Below, piece by piece: positions 1 through 6,128 of a stretch of DNA of 12,900 bases. Both the position numbers and the translations under genes were made by a program. The stretch comes from AEGEAN-183 sp964342745. GTDB taxonomy: Bacteria; Pseudomonadota; Gammaproteobacteria; Magnimaribacterales; Magnimaribacteraceae. Under the pieces are notes generated by a model, which saw only the letters and a list, made by a program, of their open reading frames with translations, was not told the origin of the DNA and did not search any database. How positions within the stretch are numbered: the first letter of the stretch is position 1; the number at the start of each line of letters is the position of its first letter. The stretch lies in the NCBI GenBank assembly GCA_964342745.1, contig CAYFFW010000032.1, positions 1 to 12,900 on the forward strand, read 5' to 3'.

Positions 1-12
1 GCGCGAATTGTA

Positions 13-348
13 ATGTCTAAAAAGGGAATCTACAAAATAGTTTTTATACAAACAGGCGAAATCTATGAGGTTTATGCTAAATCTATCTATCAAAGTGATA
101 TGTACGGATTTATTGAAGTAGAAGATTACATATTCGATCAGAACTCTCAAATTGTAGTTGACCCTAGTGAAGAAAAACTTAAAACAGAGTTTAAAGGGGT
201 AAACAGAAGCTACATACCTATAAACGCTATTTTAAGAATAGACGAAGTGGATGAGAGAGGAAGTGCAAAGATTACTAAAAGTAAAACAAGCAATGTTATG
301 CCAATGCCTTCTCCAATTATTGATGGTAGTAGTAAAAAAGACCCTTAA
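13..348 (+). CDS. DUF1820 family protein, function unknown
   Basis: A 111-residue soluble protein that I recognise as the DUF1820 family, small proteins widespread in gammaproteobacteria with no assigned biochemical function. The conserved core is visible: an N-terminal strand region with YEVYAKSIYQSD (about residues 18-29), the block PSEEKLKTEF (51-60), RSYIP (65-69) and RIDEV (75-79), then a low-complexity tail rich in Ser, Lys and Pro. There is no signal peptide or membrane segment, so it is probably cytoplasmic. The start overlaps a TAA at 11-13 (TAATG), which would fit coupling to a gene ending at the left edge, but too little of that gene is present to identify it. Its 3' end faces orn one base away. 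Family assignment is confident; the role is unknown. Confidence 0.88.
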   Translation: MSKKGIYKIVFIQTGEIYEVYAKSIYQSDMYGFIEVEDYIFDQNSQIVVDPSEEKLKTEFKGVNRSYIPINAILRIDEVDERGSAKITKSKTSNVMPMPSPIIDGSSKKDP

Positions 349-349
349 T

Positions 350-898
350 TTAATCTTTAAAAAAGTTCTCTCTATAAAACTTTAATTCTTTTATAGATTC
401 ATAGATATCTGCTAAAGCCCTATGATTACCGTTCTTCTCTATGCCATCTACTAAATCTGGTCTCCACCTCTTAACTAGCTCCTTTATTGAGCTAACGTCT
501 ATATTCCGATAATGAAAGAAATTAGCTAGTTCTGGCATATACCTAACTAGAAACCTTCTGTCATGTGATATTGAGTTACCGCATAAAGGAGATTTTCCTC
601 TTTGAACATGTTTCATTAAAAACTCTAGAGTCTGTTTCTCTGCTTCAACTTCAGATACATTAGTTACTTTTAGGCAATCTATAAGACCTGAATTAGTATG
701 TTGATTTATATTCCAATCATCCATTCCATCAATATATTCTTGAGGTTGTTTTATAACTAAATTTGGCCCTTCTTTTACTTCTTCAAGATCAGCATTTGTG
801 ACGACGGTAGCAATTTCTATAATTCTTTCCGAGTCTGGATCTAAACCACTCATCTCAAGATCAATCCATACAAGGGAAGGGTAGGTTTTATTGTTCAT
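350..898 (-). CDS. orn: Oligoribonuclease (DEDDh 3'-5' exoribonuclease)
   Basis: Degrades very short RNA oligonucleotides, chiefly dinucleotides including pGpG from cyclic-di-GMP turnover, to mononucleotides in the cytoplasm; normally a homodimer. The 182-residue length matches the family. The DEDDh exonuclease residues are visible: D13 and E15 in WIDLEMSGLDP, D113 in GNSISHDRRF, and H159 plus D164 in HRALAD. The MDDWN (59-63) and YMPEL (120-124) blocks also match E. coli Orn as I recall it. The ATG gives the usual short N-terminus before the first motif. The gene is divergent from the DUF6279 lipoprotein gene, and its probable -10 box lies about 27 bp upstream of the start, overlapping the other gene's -10. 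Its 3' end meets DUF1820 with no room for a terminator. Identification is firm. Confidence 0.97.
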   Translation of the reverse strand: MNNKTYPSLVWIDLEMSGLDPDSERIIEIATVVTNADLEEVKEGPNLVIKQPQEYIDGMDDWNINQHTNSGLIDCLKVTNVSEVEAEKQTLEFLMKHVQRGKSPLCGNSISHDRRFLVRYMPELANFFHYRNIDVSSIKELVKRWRPDLVDGIEKNGNHRALADIYESIKELKFYRENFFKD

Positions 899-924
899 TA
901 AAATTATTCTTAATATTGATGAAA

Positions 925-930
925 AGTATA
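925..930 (-). promoter_or_regulatory. Probable -10 box of orn
   Basis: Read on the minus strand this is TATACT, a good sigma-70 -10 hexamer 26 bases before the orn ATG, predicting a leader of about 20 nt. A weak -35 candidate (TTTAAA, minus strand, at 949-954, 18 bp spacer) lies inside the start of the divergent gene. It overlaps the plus-strand TATAAT at 927-932. Prediction from sequence only. Confidence 0.4.
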
Positions 931-932
931 AT
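927..932 (+). promoter_or_regulatory. Probable -10 box (TATAAT) of the lipoprotein gene
   Basis: A perfect consensus TATAAT ends only 5 bases before the first ATG of the DUF6279 gene. Transcription would then begin at about 938-941, at or next to the tandem ATG ATG, giving a leaderless or nearly leaderless mRNA. No good -35 is present at 16-18 bp spacing, which weakens the call. No Shine-Dalgarno sequence precedes the start, which is consistent with a leaderless message. Confidence 0.4.
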
Positions 933-937
933 AACTC

Positions 938-1795
938 ATGATGTTAACTTTAAAGAACTTGATCATCTATAAAAAAAAATATTTAGTAGCTATTTTTAGC
1001 GTTTTTTTTATTTCCTGTTCTTCGTTGGGGCAATGGTGGTATGACAGACTGGATATCTACCTGGCTAATTACTTTTTTGAGTATGCAGATTTCTCTAACC
1101 AACAAAAATCATACATTAGATCTATTACCAAGGACTATCTTGCTTGGAATTCAACAACCGAAGTCCCTAAATATAAAAATTTAATAATAAAAATAAGGTC
1201 TTTAGATGAAGGCACTACTATTCTTGATATTGAAAACATATTTGAAGAAGGAGAGTCTCTCTTTAGGGCCAGTAATGATTTTTTTTCACCACACATAGTT
1301 AATTTCTGCAAGACCATAACTGATAAACAAGTAGAAGAAATCGATCTATTTTTTAAAGAAAGAATTTCAAAATGGGAAGAGTCTGCTAAGAAATCAGAGG
1401 ATAAAAGTCCAGAAGAAAGAACTGTCGACTCTGTTATAGGTATTGCAAAGTTTCTTGGAGTAAAACTTAACAAAGTTCAATTGAAGGAAATAAAGCGCTT
1501 ATCAAAAAAATCTGAGAGGCCTGAGTACTCTTCTATAAAGATCCAATCGAACTGGAACAATAAAATGATTTCTATTTTAAAGGACAGAGGCTCAGAAGAT
1601 TTTGATACTGCTTTATCTGATCATTTAGAAAGTCTATTAAATGAAGAAGGAAGGAATGACCAAGAAACCCTTTTTAATGAAATTATTGCCACAACTATTG
1701 CCTCTTTAACAACCAATCAAAAGAAAAAATTCAATAGAAGACTAAATGTCTTTATTTCTTCTCTTGATAAGATAATTAAAAGTCATAAACAGTAA
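938..1795 (+). CDS. DUF6279 family lipoprotein, function unknown
   Basis: A 285-residue protein recognised as the DUF6279 lipoprotein family of gammaproteobacteria, whose function is not known. It starts with a lipoprotein signal peptide: basic n-region with three lysines (12-14), hydrophobic core about 15-25, and a lipobox-like FISC with acceptor Cys27 (Phe at -3 is less usual than Leu). After it come the family's aromatic segment WWYDRLD (33-39), LANYF (42-46), then SNQQK and the LAW...VPKY region (about 53-79). The rest is highly charged and helical with no further membrane segment, so it is probably anchored facing the periplasm. The tandem ATG start leaves a choice between codons 1 and 2; neither has a Shine-Dalgarno sequence. 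It lies 36 bp upstream of ubiE on the same strand, but nothing in its sequence ties it to quinone synthesis. The coding sequence contains A9 (971-979) and T8 (1002-1009, 1279-1286) runs. Confidence 0.8.
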   Translation: MMLTLKNLIIYKKKYLVAIFSVFFISCSSLGQWWYDRLDIYLANYFFEYADFSNQQKSYIRSITKDYLAWNSTTEVPKYKNLIIKIRSLDEGTTILDIENIFEEGESLFRASNDFFSPHIVNFCKTITDKQVEEIDLFFKERISKWEESAKKSEDKSPEERTVDSVIGIAKFLGVKLNKVQLKEIKRLSKKSERPEYSSIKIQSNWNNKMISILKDRGSEDFDTALSDHLESLLNEEGRNDQETLFNEIIATTIASLTTNQKKKFNRRLNVFISSLDKIIKSHKQ

Positions 1796-1806
1796 AATTA
1801 AGGTCA

Positions 1807-1822
1807 TGAGTTAAAATACTCA
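1807..1822 (+). promoter_or_regulatory. Possible ubiE -10 (TAAAAT) within a short inverted repeat
   Basis: TGAGT (1807-1811) and ACTCA (1818-1822) flank TAAAAT (1812-1817). The central hexamer resembles a sigma-70 -10 box and is followed by a C-rich discriminator-like stretch, giving a leader of only a few bases before the ubiE ATG at 1832. No recognisable -35 lies 16-18 bp upstream. The 5-bp stem is too weak and has no T-run, so it is not an intrinsic terminator. Low-confidence call. Confidence 0.25.
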
Positions 1823-1831
1823 GCCCTTAAA

Positions 1832-2590
1832 ATGAACAAAAAAAATTCAGAGAAACAGACTGACCTAGGATTTAAACAAATAGGTTCTAAAGACAAGACA
1901 AAAAAAGTAAGAGAAATCTTTGATAATGTAGTTGAAGGCTATGATCTTATGAATGACTTAATGTCTTTCGGTATTCACAGAATATGGAAAAGATTGGCTT
2001 TAGAGATGTCAGGAATTAGATCTAACTCTTGTGTGTTGGATTTAGCTGGTGGTACTGGAGATATGGTAAAACTCATTGCTCCTAAACTAGGTCCTGATGG
2101 AATTGTAATCCTATCAGATATCAACGAAAGAATGATTGAATCAGGTAGAGACAAACTTATTGATTTAGGAATAGATAATTTTTTCTCTGTGCAATTAGAT
2201 GCTGAGACCATACCCTTTAAAGAAAATTCTTTTGATTTAATTTCCATTGCTTTTGGGTTACGTAATGTTACTGACAAGACAAAGACATTAACCTCTATAC
2301 TAAACTGTCTAAAACCGGGTGGAAGATTGTTAGTTTTAGAGTTCTCAAAACCTAATAACGAGATATTGAGAGAAATATATGATATTTACTCTTTTGAAAT
2401 AATTCCAAAGCTTGGAGAAATTGTTTTAAGCTCTGAAGAAAGTTATCAATATCTAGCTGAATCTATACGAATGCATCCAAACCAAGAGGAACTTAAAAGC
2501 TTGTTTGAGAATTGTGGATTTGAAAACTGCAAATATGAGAACTTAACAAATGGCATAGTGGCAATACACACAGGAACTAAACCTAATTAA
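1832..2590 (+). CDS. ubiE: Demethylmenaquinone/ubiquinone C-methyltransferase UbiE
   Basis: SAM-dependent C-methyltransferase of ubiquinone (and menaquinone, where present) synthesis, acting on the membrane-borne quinone precursor from the cytoplasmic side. The 252-residue length is normal. Visible signatures are YDLMNDLMSFGIHR (37-50), SAM-binding motif I VLDLAGGTGD (68-77), SDINERMI (95-102), the second UbiE signature FGLRNVTDK (141-149), the KPGGRLLVLEFSKP block (161-174), and YLAESIRMHP near the C-terminus (207-216). The ATG chosen gives an N-terminus collinear with E. coli UbiE. No Shine-Dalgarno sequence is seen. It opens the tight ubi-his-tat run, 10 bp before ubiB; the ubiJ gene usual between these two is absent. 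SAM supply comes from MetK, encoded elsewhere in this window. Confidence 0.97.
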   Translation: MNKKNSEKQTDLGFKQIGSKDKTKKVREIFDNVVEGYDLMNDLMSFGIHRIWKRLALEMSGIRSNSCVLDLAGGTGDMVKLIAPKLGPDGIVILSDINERMIESGRDKLIDLGIDNFFSVQLDAETIPFKENSFDLISIAFGLRNVTDKTKTLTSILNCLKPGGRLLVLEFSKPNNEILREIYDIYSFEIIPKLGEIVLSSEESYQYLAESIRMHPNQEELKSLFENCGFENCKYENLTNGIVAIHTGTKPN

Positions 2591-2600
2591 TTAAATAATA

Positions 2601-4163
2601 ATGAAAGATTTGATAAGACTAATACAAGTAATCCATATCTTTGCTAAGTCAAGACTTGAAGTGCTTATTGAGCATAATAAAAATAGTAAATTAAGTTTAA
2701 TTTCAGCTTTAACCTTTCCTTGGCGTTTTTATCCACTAGATAAGCCTAGGGGAGAGCGGATCAGAGAAGCCTTGGAAGAGTCGGGAACTATTTTTATTAA
2801 GTTTGGCCAGTTGCTTTCTACAAGACCTGATTTGATTCCTTCAGACATAGCTCAAAGCCTGCATCAATTACAAGACAACATAAAACCATTTCCTACAAAT
2901 AAAGCAAAAGAAATTATAGAAAATGAACTTAATTCACCTATTGAAAGTTTATTTACCGATTTTAGTACTGAGCCTTTAGCGGCAGCTTCTATTGCTCAGG
3001 TTTACTCTGCCAAGCTCAAGGAAACTGGTAAAGAAGTAGCCATTAAAGTCGTAAGACCTGAAATCTATAAAGAAATAGATAAAGATATTTCTCTAATGAA
3101 AAAATTAGCCTTAAAAGCTGAAAATTATTTCTTAGATGCAAGGAGATTGAGACTTTCTGAACTAGTAAATGAATATGAAGGGGTTATTAAAACGGAATTA
3201 GATATGCGAGTTGAAGCATCTAACATGAGGCAGACAAGAAGAAATTTCAAAAATAACAATTTACTTTATGTTCCTGAAGTGTATCTGGAGTTTTCAACTA
3301 AAAAAGTATTAGTGATGGAAAAAATTAAAGGGATACCCGTAGATGACTTAAATACTCTAAAAGAAAAAGGAGTTGACTTAAGGCTTGTTTCTGAAAGGGG
3401 AGTCGAAATTTTTCTTAAGCAAGTTTTTGTAGATAATTTCTTTCATGCTGATATGCATCCAGGAAATATATTCATAAATATTGAAGATCCTTCTAACCCC
3501 TCTTACGTAGCTGTAGATTACGCCATAGTTGGTTCTTTAGATGAAGAAGAGCAAGTTCAAATAGGAAGAATGCTTTTATCAGTCATAAGCAGGAACTTTC
3601 TAGATATATCAAACATCCTAATTGATTCTGGCTGGGTTGACCCTAAGACTAAAGCTAATGATCTAGAAAGAACAATAAGATCTGCGTGTGAACCTATGTT
3701 TGAGCAACCCCTTGAGAAAATTAAGTTCGGAGAACTACTTCTATATATCTTTGAGTCTGCAAGAAGATTTAATCTTCAAATGCAGCCTTCGCTCATGTTG
3801 CTACAAAAAACTTTAATTAATATTGAAGGTTTGGGGAAACAGCTTTATCCAGAATTAGACTTTTGGTCTATTGCCAAACCCTTTCTTAAAGATTGGACTA
3901 AAGAAAGATATAACCCGAAAAAATTAGAAGATTGGGCAAAAAAGAATGCTGGGCATTGGATAGAAAAGGCCAAAAAACTTCCTGAAATAGCTGAAGGCGT
4001 TTTAGATCAAATAAATAAGATAGAAGATTATCAAAAAGAAAGTAAAAACAGGCATATAGAGTTGATAGATGCTTTAAAAAAAGAAAGAAAGGGAATGCGA
4101 ATACTTATTTTTATAAGCATTATGGTGCTTGTGTGTTTTTTCATATTTTGGGTAATAAGCTAG
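2601..4163 (+). CDS. ubiB: UbiB, atypical kinase-like ubiquinone biosynthesis protein
   Basis: Member of the ABC1/ADCK/UbiB protein-kinase-like family, a membrane-associated ATPase needed for ubiquinone synthesis, thought to help deliver or extract lipid intermediates. The 520-residue length is close to E. coli UbiB. Visible in order: the family-defining KFGQ (67-70) in its extension, the alanine-rich nucleotide loop AAAS (127-130), the ATP-site lysine K149 in VAIK, the catalytic-loop block HADMHPGN (282-289), and the metal-binding segment DYAIVGSL (306-313). That last segment is DFG in most relatives and DCG in E. coli as I recall, so Ala308 in place of Gly is unusual. CEPMFE (363-368) and LLQKTL (400-405) match UbiB. 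One hydrophobic segment at about 500-519 follows basic residues and should be a C-terminal anchor. No Shine-Dalgarno sequence; 9 bp separate it from hisE. Confidence 0.96.
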   Translation: MKDLIRLIQVIHIFAKSRLEVLIEHNKNSKLSLISALTFPWRFYPLDKPRGERIREALEESGTIFIKFGQLLSTRPDLIPSDIAQSLHQLQDNIKPFPTNKAKEIIENELNSPIESLFTDFSTEPLAAASIAQVYSAKLKETGKEVAIKVVRPEIYKEIDKDISLMKKLALKAENYFLDARRLRLSELVNEYEGVIKTELDMRVEASNMRQTRRNFKNNNLLYVPEVYLEFSTKKVLVMEKIKGIPVDDLNTLKEKGVDLRLVSERGVEIFLKQVFVDNFFHADMHPGNIFINIEDPSNPSYVAVDYAIVGSLDEEEQVQIGRMLLSVISRNFLDISNILIDSGWVDPKTKANDLERTIRSACEPMFEQPLEKIKFGELLLYIFESARRFNLQMQPSLMLLQKTLINIEGLGKQLYPELDFWSIAKPFLKDWTKERYNPKKLEDWAKKNAGHWIEKAKKLPEIAEGVLDQINKIEDYQKESKNRHIELIDALKKERKGMRILIFISIMVLVCFFIFWVIS

Positions 4164-4172
4164 ACTATTCTT

Positions 4173-4514
4173 ATGAAAAAGACTGTTCTGGATAAGTTAG
4201 ATAAAGTTTTAGAAGACAGAAAGTCTCAAAAATATAAGGCGTCTTATGTAAAAAATCTTTTTGAAAAAGGCCAGATAGAAATCATTAAGAAAGTTAGAGA
4301 AGAATGCGAAGAATTAATTGAAGCTTTAGATGGAAACAGCAGAAATAAAAAAAATAAATTAATTCATGAAGCAGCTGATCTGTGGTTTCATATAATGGTA
4401 CTTCTTTCTAGTGAGGATATAACGAGTAAAGAAGTTTTAGACGAACTAGAGAAAAGATTTGGATTTTCTGGTTTAGAAGAAAAAAACCAGAGAAAAAAAT
4501 TAACTGGAGATTGA
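4173..4514 (+). CDS. hisE: Phosphoribosyl-ATP pyrophosphohydrolase (HisE)
   Basis: Second step of histidine synthesis: hydrolyses phosphoribosyl-ATP to phosphoribosyl-AMP and pyrophosphate, in the cytoplasm. At 113 residues it is a stand-alone HisE of usual size, an all-alpha MazG-like fold. The metal-binding acidic motifs are visible: KVREECEEL (40-48) and HEAADLWFH (65-73). It lies between ubiB and tatA, where Pseudomonas has hisI-hisE, but hisI (the next step) is not here. The stop is one base from the tatA ATG, and the tatA ribosome binding site lies inside this gene's last codons, so translation is probably coupled. A run of eight A residues occurs at 4347-4354. A MazG-type nucleotide pyrophosphohydrolase is the alternative; position and length favour HisE. 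Confidence 0.9.
   Translation: MKKTVLDKLDKVLEDRKSQKYKASYVKNLFEKGQIEIIKKVREECEELIEALDGNSRNKKNKLIHEAADLWFHIMVLLSSEDITSKEVLDELEKRFGFSGLEEKNQRKKLTGD
4506..4509 (+). promoter_or_regulatory. Shine-Dalgarno GGAG for tatA
   Basis: GGAG with a 6-base spacer to the ATG at 4516, inside the end of hisE. It is one of only three clear Shine-Dalgarno sequences in the window and supports the tatA start. Confidence 0.7.
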
Positions 4515-4515
4515 A

Positions 4516-4689
4516 ATGGGTTTAGGTGGAATAAGTATTTGGCAATTATTAATTGTTTTAGCAATAATCTTATTGTTGGTGGGTCCAAAAAGATTAAAGA
4601 GTCTAGGTTCTGTAATGGGAAACTTCTTAAAAGACTTTAGAAAAGCTGTTGACGATAAAGAGAAAGATTACAAAGACCCTAAAGACTAG
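4516..4689 (+). CDS. tatA: Sec-independent translocase protein TatA
   Basis: Pore-forming subunit of the twin-arginine translocase, which exports folded proteins across the inner membrane. It encodes 57 residues, shorter than E. coli TatA (89) mainly in the dispensable acidic tail. The N-terminus GGISIWQLLIV (4-14) is diagnostic of TatA rather than TatB. A single membrane helix spans about 6-22 with polar Q10, then the hinge VGP (22-24), an amphipathic helix (about 25-45) with F41, and a charged tail. The hinge Phe-Gly of typical TatA is Val-Gly here, resembling TatB. ATG chosen from its Shine-Dalgarno sequence and the family N-terminus. The gene starts one base after hisE and is followed 11 bp later by tatB. 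Confidence 0.93.
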   Translation: MGLGGISIWQLLIVLAIILLLVGPKRLKSLGSVMGNFLKDFRKAVDDKEKDYKDPKD

Positions 4690-4700
4690 AAAATATCTTA

Positions 4701-4943
4701 ATGTTTGATATTGGTTTGCCTGAACTTCTTGTAATCTTATTTGTTGGGCTAGTCATAATTGGTCCAGAAAAACTCCCTGAAATTATTAAGAATGGTACGC
4801 GCTTTTATAGAGCCTTAAAAACTTATTTAAATCGAACTAAATCAGAAGTTGAGAAAAGCGTTGGTTTGGATGAGATTAGGCAAGACCTGCATAACGAGAA
4901 GGTTATGGAAAGTCTTAAAGAAAATAAGGCAAATAAAAAATGA
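4701..4943 (+). CDS. tatB: Sec-independent translocase protein TatB
   Basis: Subunit of the TatBC receptor complex that binds twin-arginine signal peptides at the inner membrane. The 80-residue protein begins MFDIGLPELL with the conserved membrane glutamate E8, continues through a hydrophobic helix (about 5-20) and the TatB hinge IIGPEKLPE (19-27), followed by an amphipathic helix and a charged, probably helical tail ending in lysines. It is about half the length of E. coli TatB (171), the loss being in the variable C-terminal region. No Shine-Dalgarno sequence precedes the ATG. Its stop overlaps the tatC start by 4 bases (ATGA), indicating translational coupling. Confidence 0.94.
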   Translation: MFDIGLPELLVILFVGLVIIGPEKLPEIIKNGTRFYRALKTYLNRTKSEVEKSVGLDEIRQDLHNEKVMESLKENKANKK

Positions 4944-5677
4944 CAGAAAAGGAATTGCCTTTATTTGATCATCTGAAAGAGTTAAGAATTAGATTAATTC
5001 GATCATTTTCGGCTGTAGTTGTTGTATTTTTACCACTGCTCTTTTTTTCAAACGGAATATATGAGCTTGCTTCCAGCCCCCTTCAAGCTCTTCTTCCTGA
5101 AAATAGCACCATGATAGCTACACAAGTGGCTTCACCTTTTCTTTCTCCCTTGAAATTAACTTTTTATGTATCTCTAATGGTGTCTATTCCTTATTTCTTC
5201 TCTGAGATGTGGGGTTTTATTTCTCCAGGTTTATACAAGAATGAGAAAAGACTGGCTTTTGGTTTAGTGCTTTCAAGTATCTTGCTCTTTTACTTAGGAA
5301 TTTTATTTGCTTATTTTCTTGTTTTTCCTTTAGTTTTTGGATTCTTTACTTCTGTTAGCCCTGAGGGTGTAAAAGTAATGACTGATATTTCTAGTTACCT
5401 AGATTTTATCCTTACCATTTTCCTTGCTTTTGCCATCTCATTTGAAATACCAGTACTTATCTTCCTATTAATCTGGTCAGGAGTTACATCACCAGAAAAT
5501 CTATCTAAAAAGAGACCTTATGTGATTGTTAGCTGTTTTATCTTGGGAATGCTATTAACTCCACCAGATGTAATATCACAAACTCTATTAGCTATACCTG
5601 CTTGGTTTTTATTTGAGCTAGGCTTGATTCTAAGTAAAATTTTTATAGGGAAAAGGAAATATAAAGACAATGGTTAG
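4940..5677 (+). CDS. tatC: Sec-independent translocase protein TatC
   Basis: Polytopic inner-membrane core of the twin-arginine translocase that recognises the RR signal peptide. At 245 residues it has the usual length and six predicted hydrophobic segments. Key family residues are present: HLKELRIRL near the N-terminus (11-19), the FISPGLYKNE loop (93-102) with the signal-peptide-binding glutamate E102, the FEIP segment with membrane glutamate E169, and TPPD (207-210) with D210. The start overlaps the tatB stop. It is the last gene of the ubi-tat run; its TAG lies 4 bases from the stop of the convergent dtd gene with no visible intrinsic terminator. Confidence 0.97.
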   Translation: MTEKELPLFDHLKELRIRLIRSFSAVVVVFLPLLFFSNGIYELASSPLQALLPENSTMIATQVASPFLSPLKLTFYVSLMVSIPYFFSEMWGFISPGLYKNEKRLAFGLVLSSILLFYLGILFAYFLVFPLVFGFFTSVSPEGVKVMTDISSYLDFILTIFLAFAISFEIPVLIFLLIWSGVTSPENLSKKRPYVIVSCFILGMLLTPPDVISQTLLAIPAWFLFELGLILSKIFIGKRKYKDNG

Positions 5678-5681
5678 ACCT

Positions 5682-6122
5682 TTATAACTCAAAATAAAAA
5701 GTAACAGGACCTTGATTCACCAAGCTTATTTCCATGTTAGCCCCAAATAATCCGTTCTCAAGATAGATATTTTCATTTTTCTTAAATTCTAATATTAGTT
5801 CCCCAAATAACTGATTCCCTAATTCTGGTGAAGCTGCTTGGGAAAAGCTGGGCCTTGTACCTTTTTTAGTATCTAAAGCTAATGTAACTTGAGGCACAAG
5901 AAGTATTGATCCCCTAATATCTATAACGCTCTTTTCAATCTTTCCTTCGTTATCTGAAAATAACCTGTAATTTACAAGCTTCTTAACCATTGATTTACAA
6001 GTAGATGTCTTGTCTTCTTTTTCGAAACCAACTAGTGCAAGAATTCCTTCGTTTATTGAAGCAATTTCTTTTTTATTAACGACTACTGATGAACTTAAAA
6101 CCCTTTGGGCTAAAATTTTCAA
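5682..6122 (-). CDS. dtd: D-aminoacyl-tRNA deacylase
   Basis: Hydrolyses D-amino acids (and glycine mischarged on tRNA-Ala) from tRNA, a chiral proofreading step in the cytoplasm; homodimer with an RNA-assisted active site. The 146-residue length is standard. Visible: MKILAQRV N-terminus, YRLFSD (52-57), the active-site strand PQVTL (77-81), RPSFSQAA (90-97), and the Gly-cisPro motif NQGPVTF (136-142). The strand motif is SQFTL in E. coli, so Pro77 and Val79 are substitutions; the Pro form also occurs in some gammaproteobacteria as I recall. The start is TTG: an in-frame TAA (the fba stop) three codons upstream excludes an earlier start, and the family N-terminus begins exactly here. With no clear Shine-Dalgarno sequence and 6 bp from the fba stop, it probably depends on translational coupling. 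Confidence 0.94.
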   Translation of the reverse strand: MKILAQRVLSSSVVVNKKEIASINEGILALVGFEKEDKTSTCKSMVKKLVNYRLFSDNEGKIEKSVIDIRGSILLVPQVTLALDTKKGTRPSFSQAASPELGNQLFGELILEFKKNENIYLENGLFGANMEISLVNQGPVTFYFEL

Positions 6123-6128
6123 CGAAAA

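Noticed and set aside
1..13. Possible end of an upstream gene (stop TAA at 11-13 overlapping the DUF1820 ATG).
   Set aside because: Only three sense codons would be visible, which cannot support a gene call.
1135..1473. Open frame of 112 codons on the minus strand.
   Set aside because: Fully antisense to the DUF6279 gene, with no recognisable family, no ribosome binding site and low-complexity composition.
1975..2277. Open frame of 100 codons on the minus strand within ubiE.
   Set aside because: Antisense to a gene with unmistakable motifs; no independent support.
4388..4588. Open frame of 66 codons on the minus strand across hisE and tatA.
   Set aside because: Antisense to two real genes, with no family resemblance.
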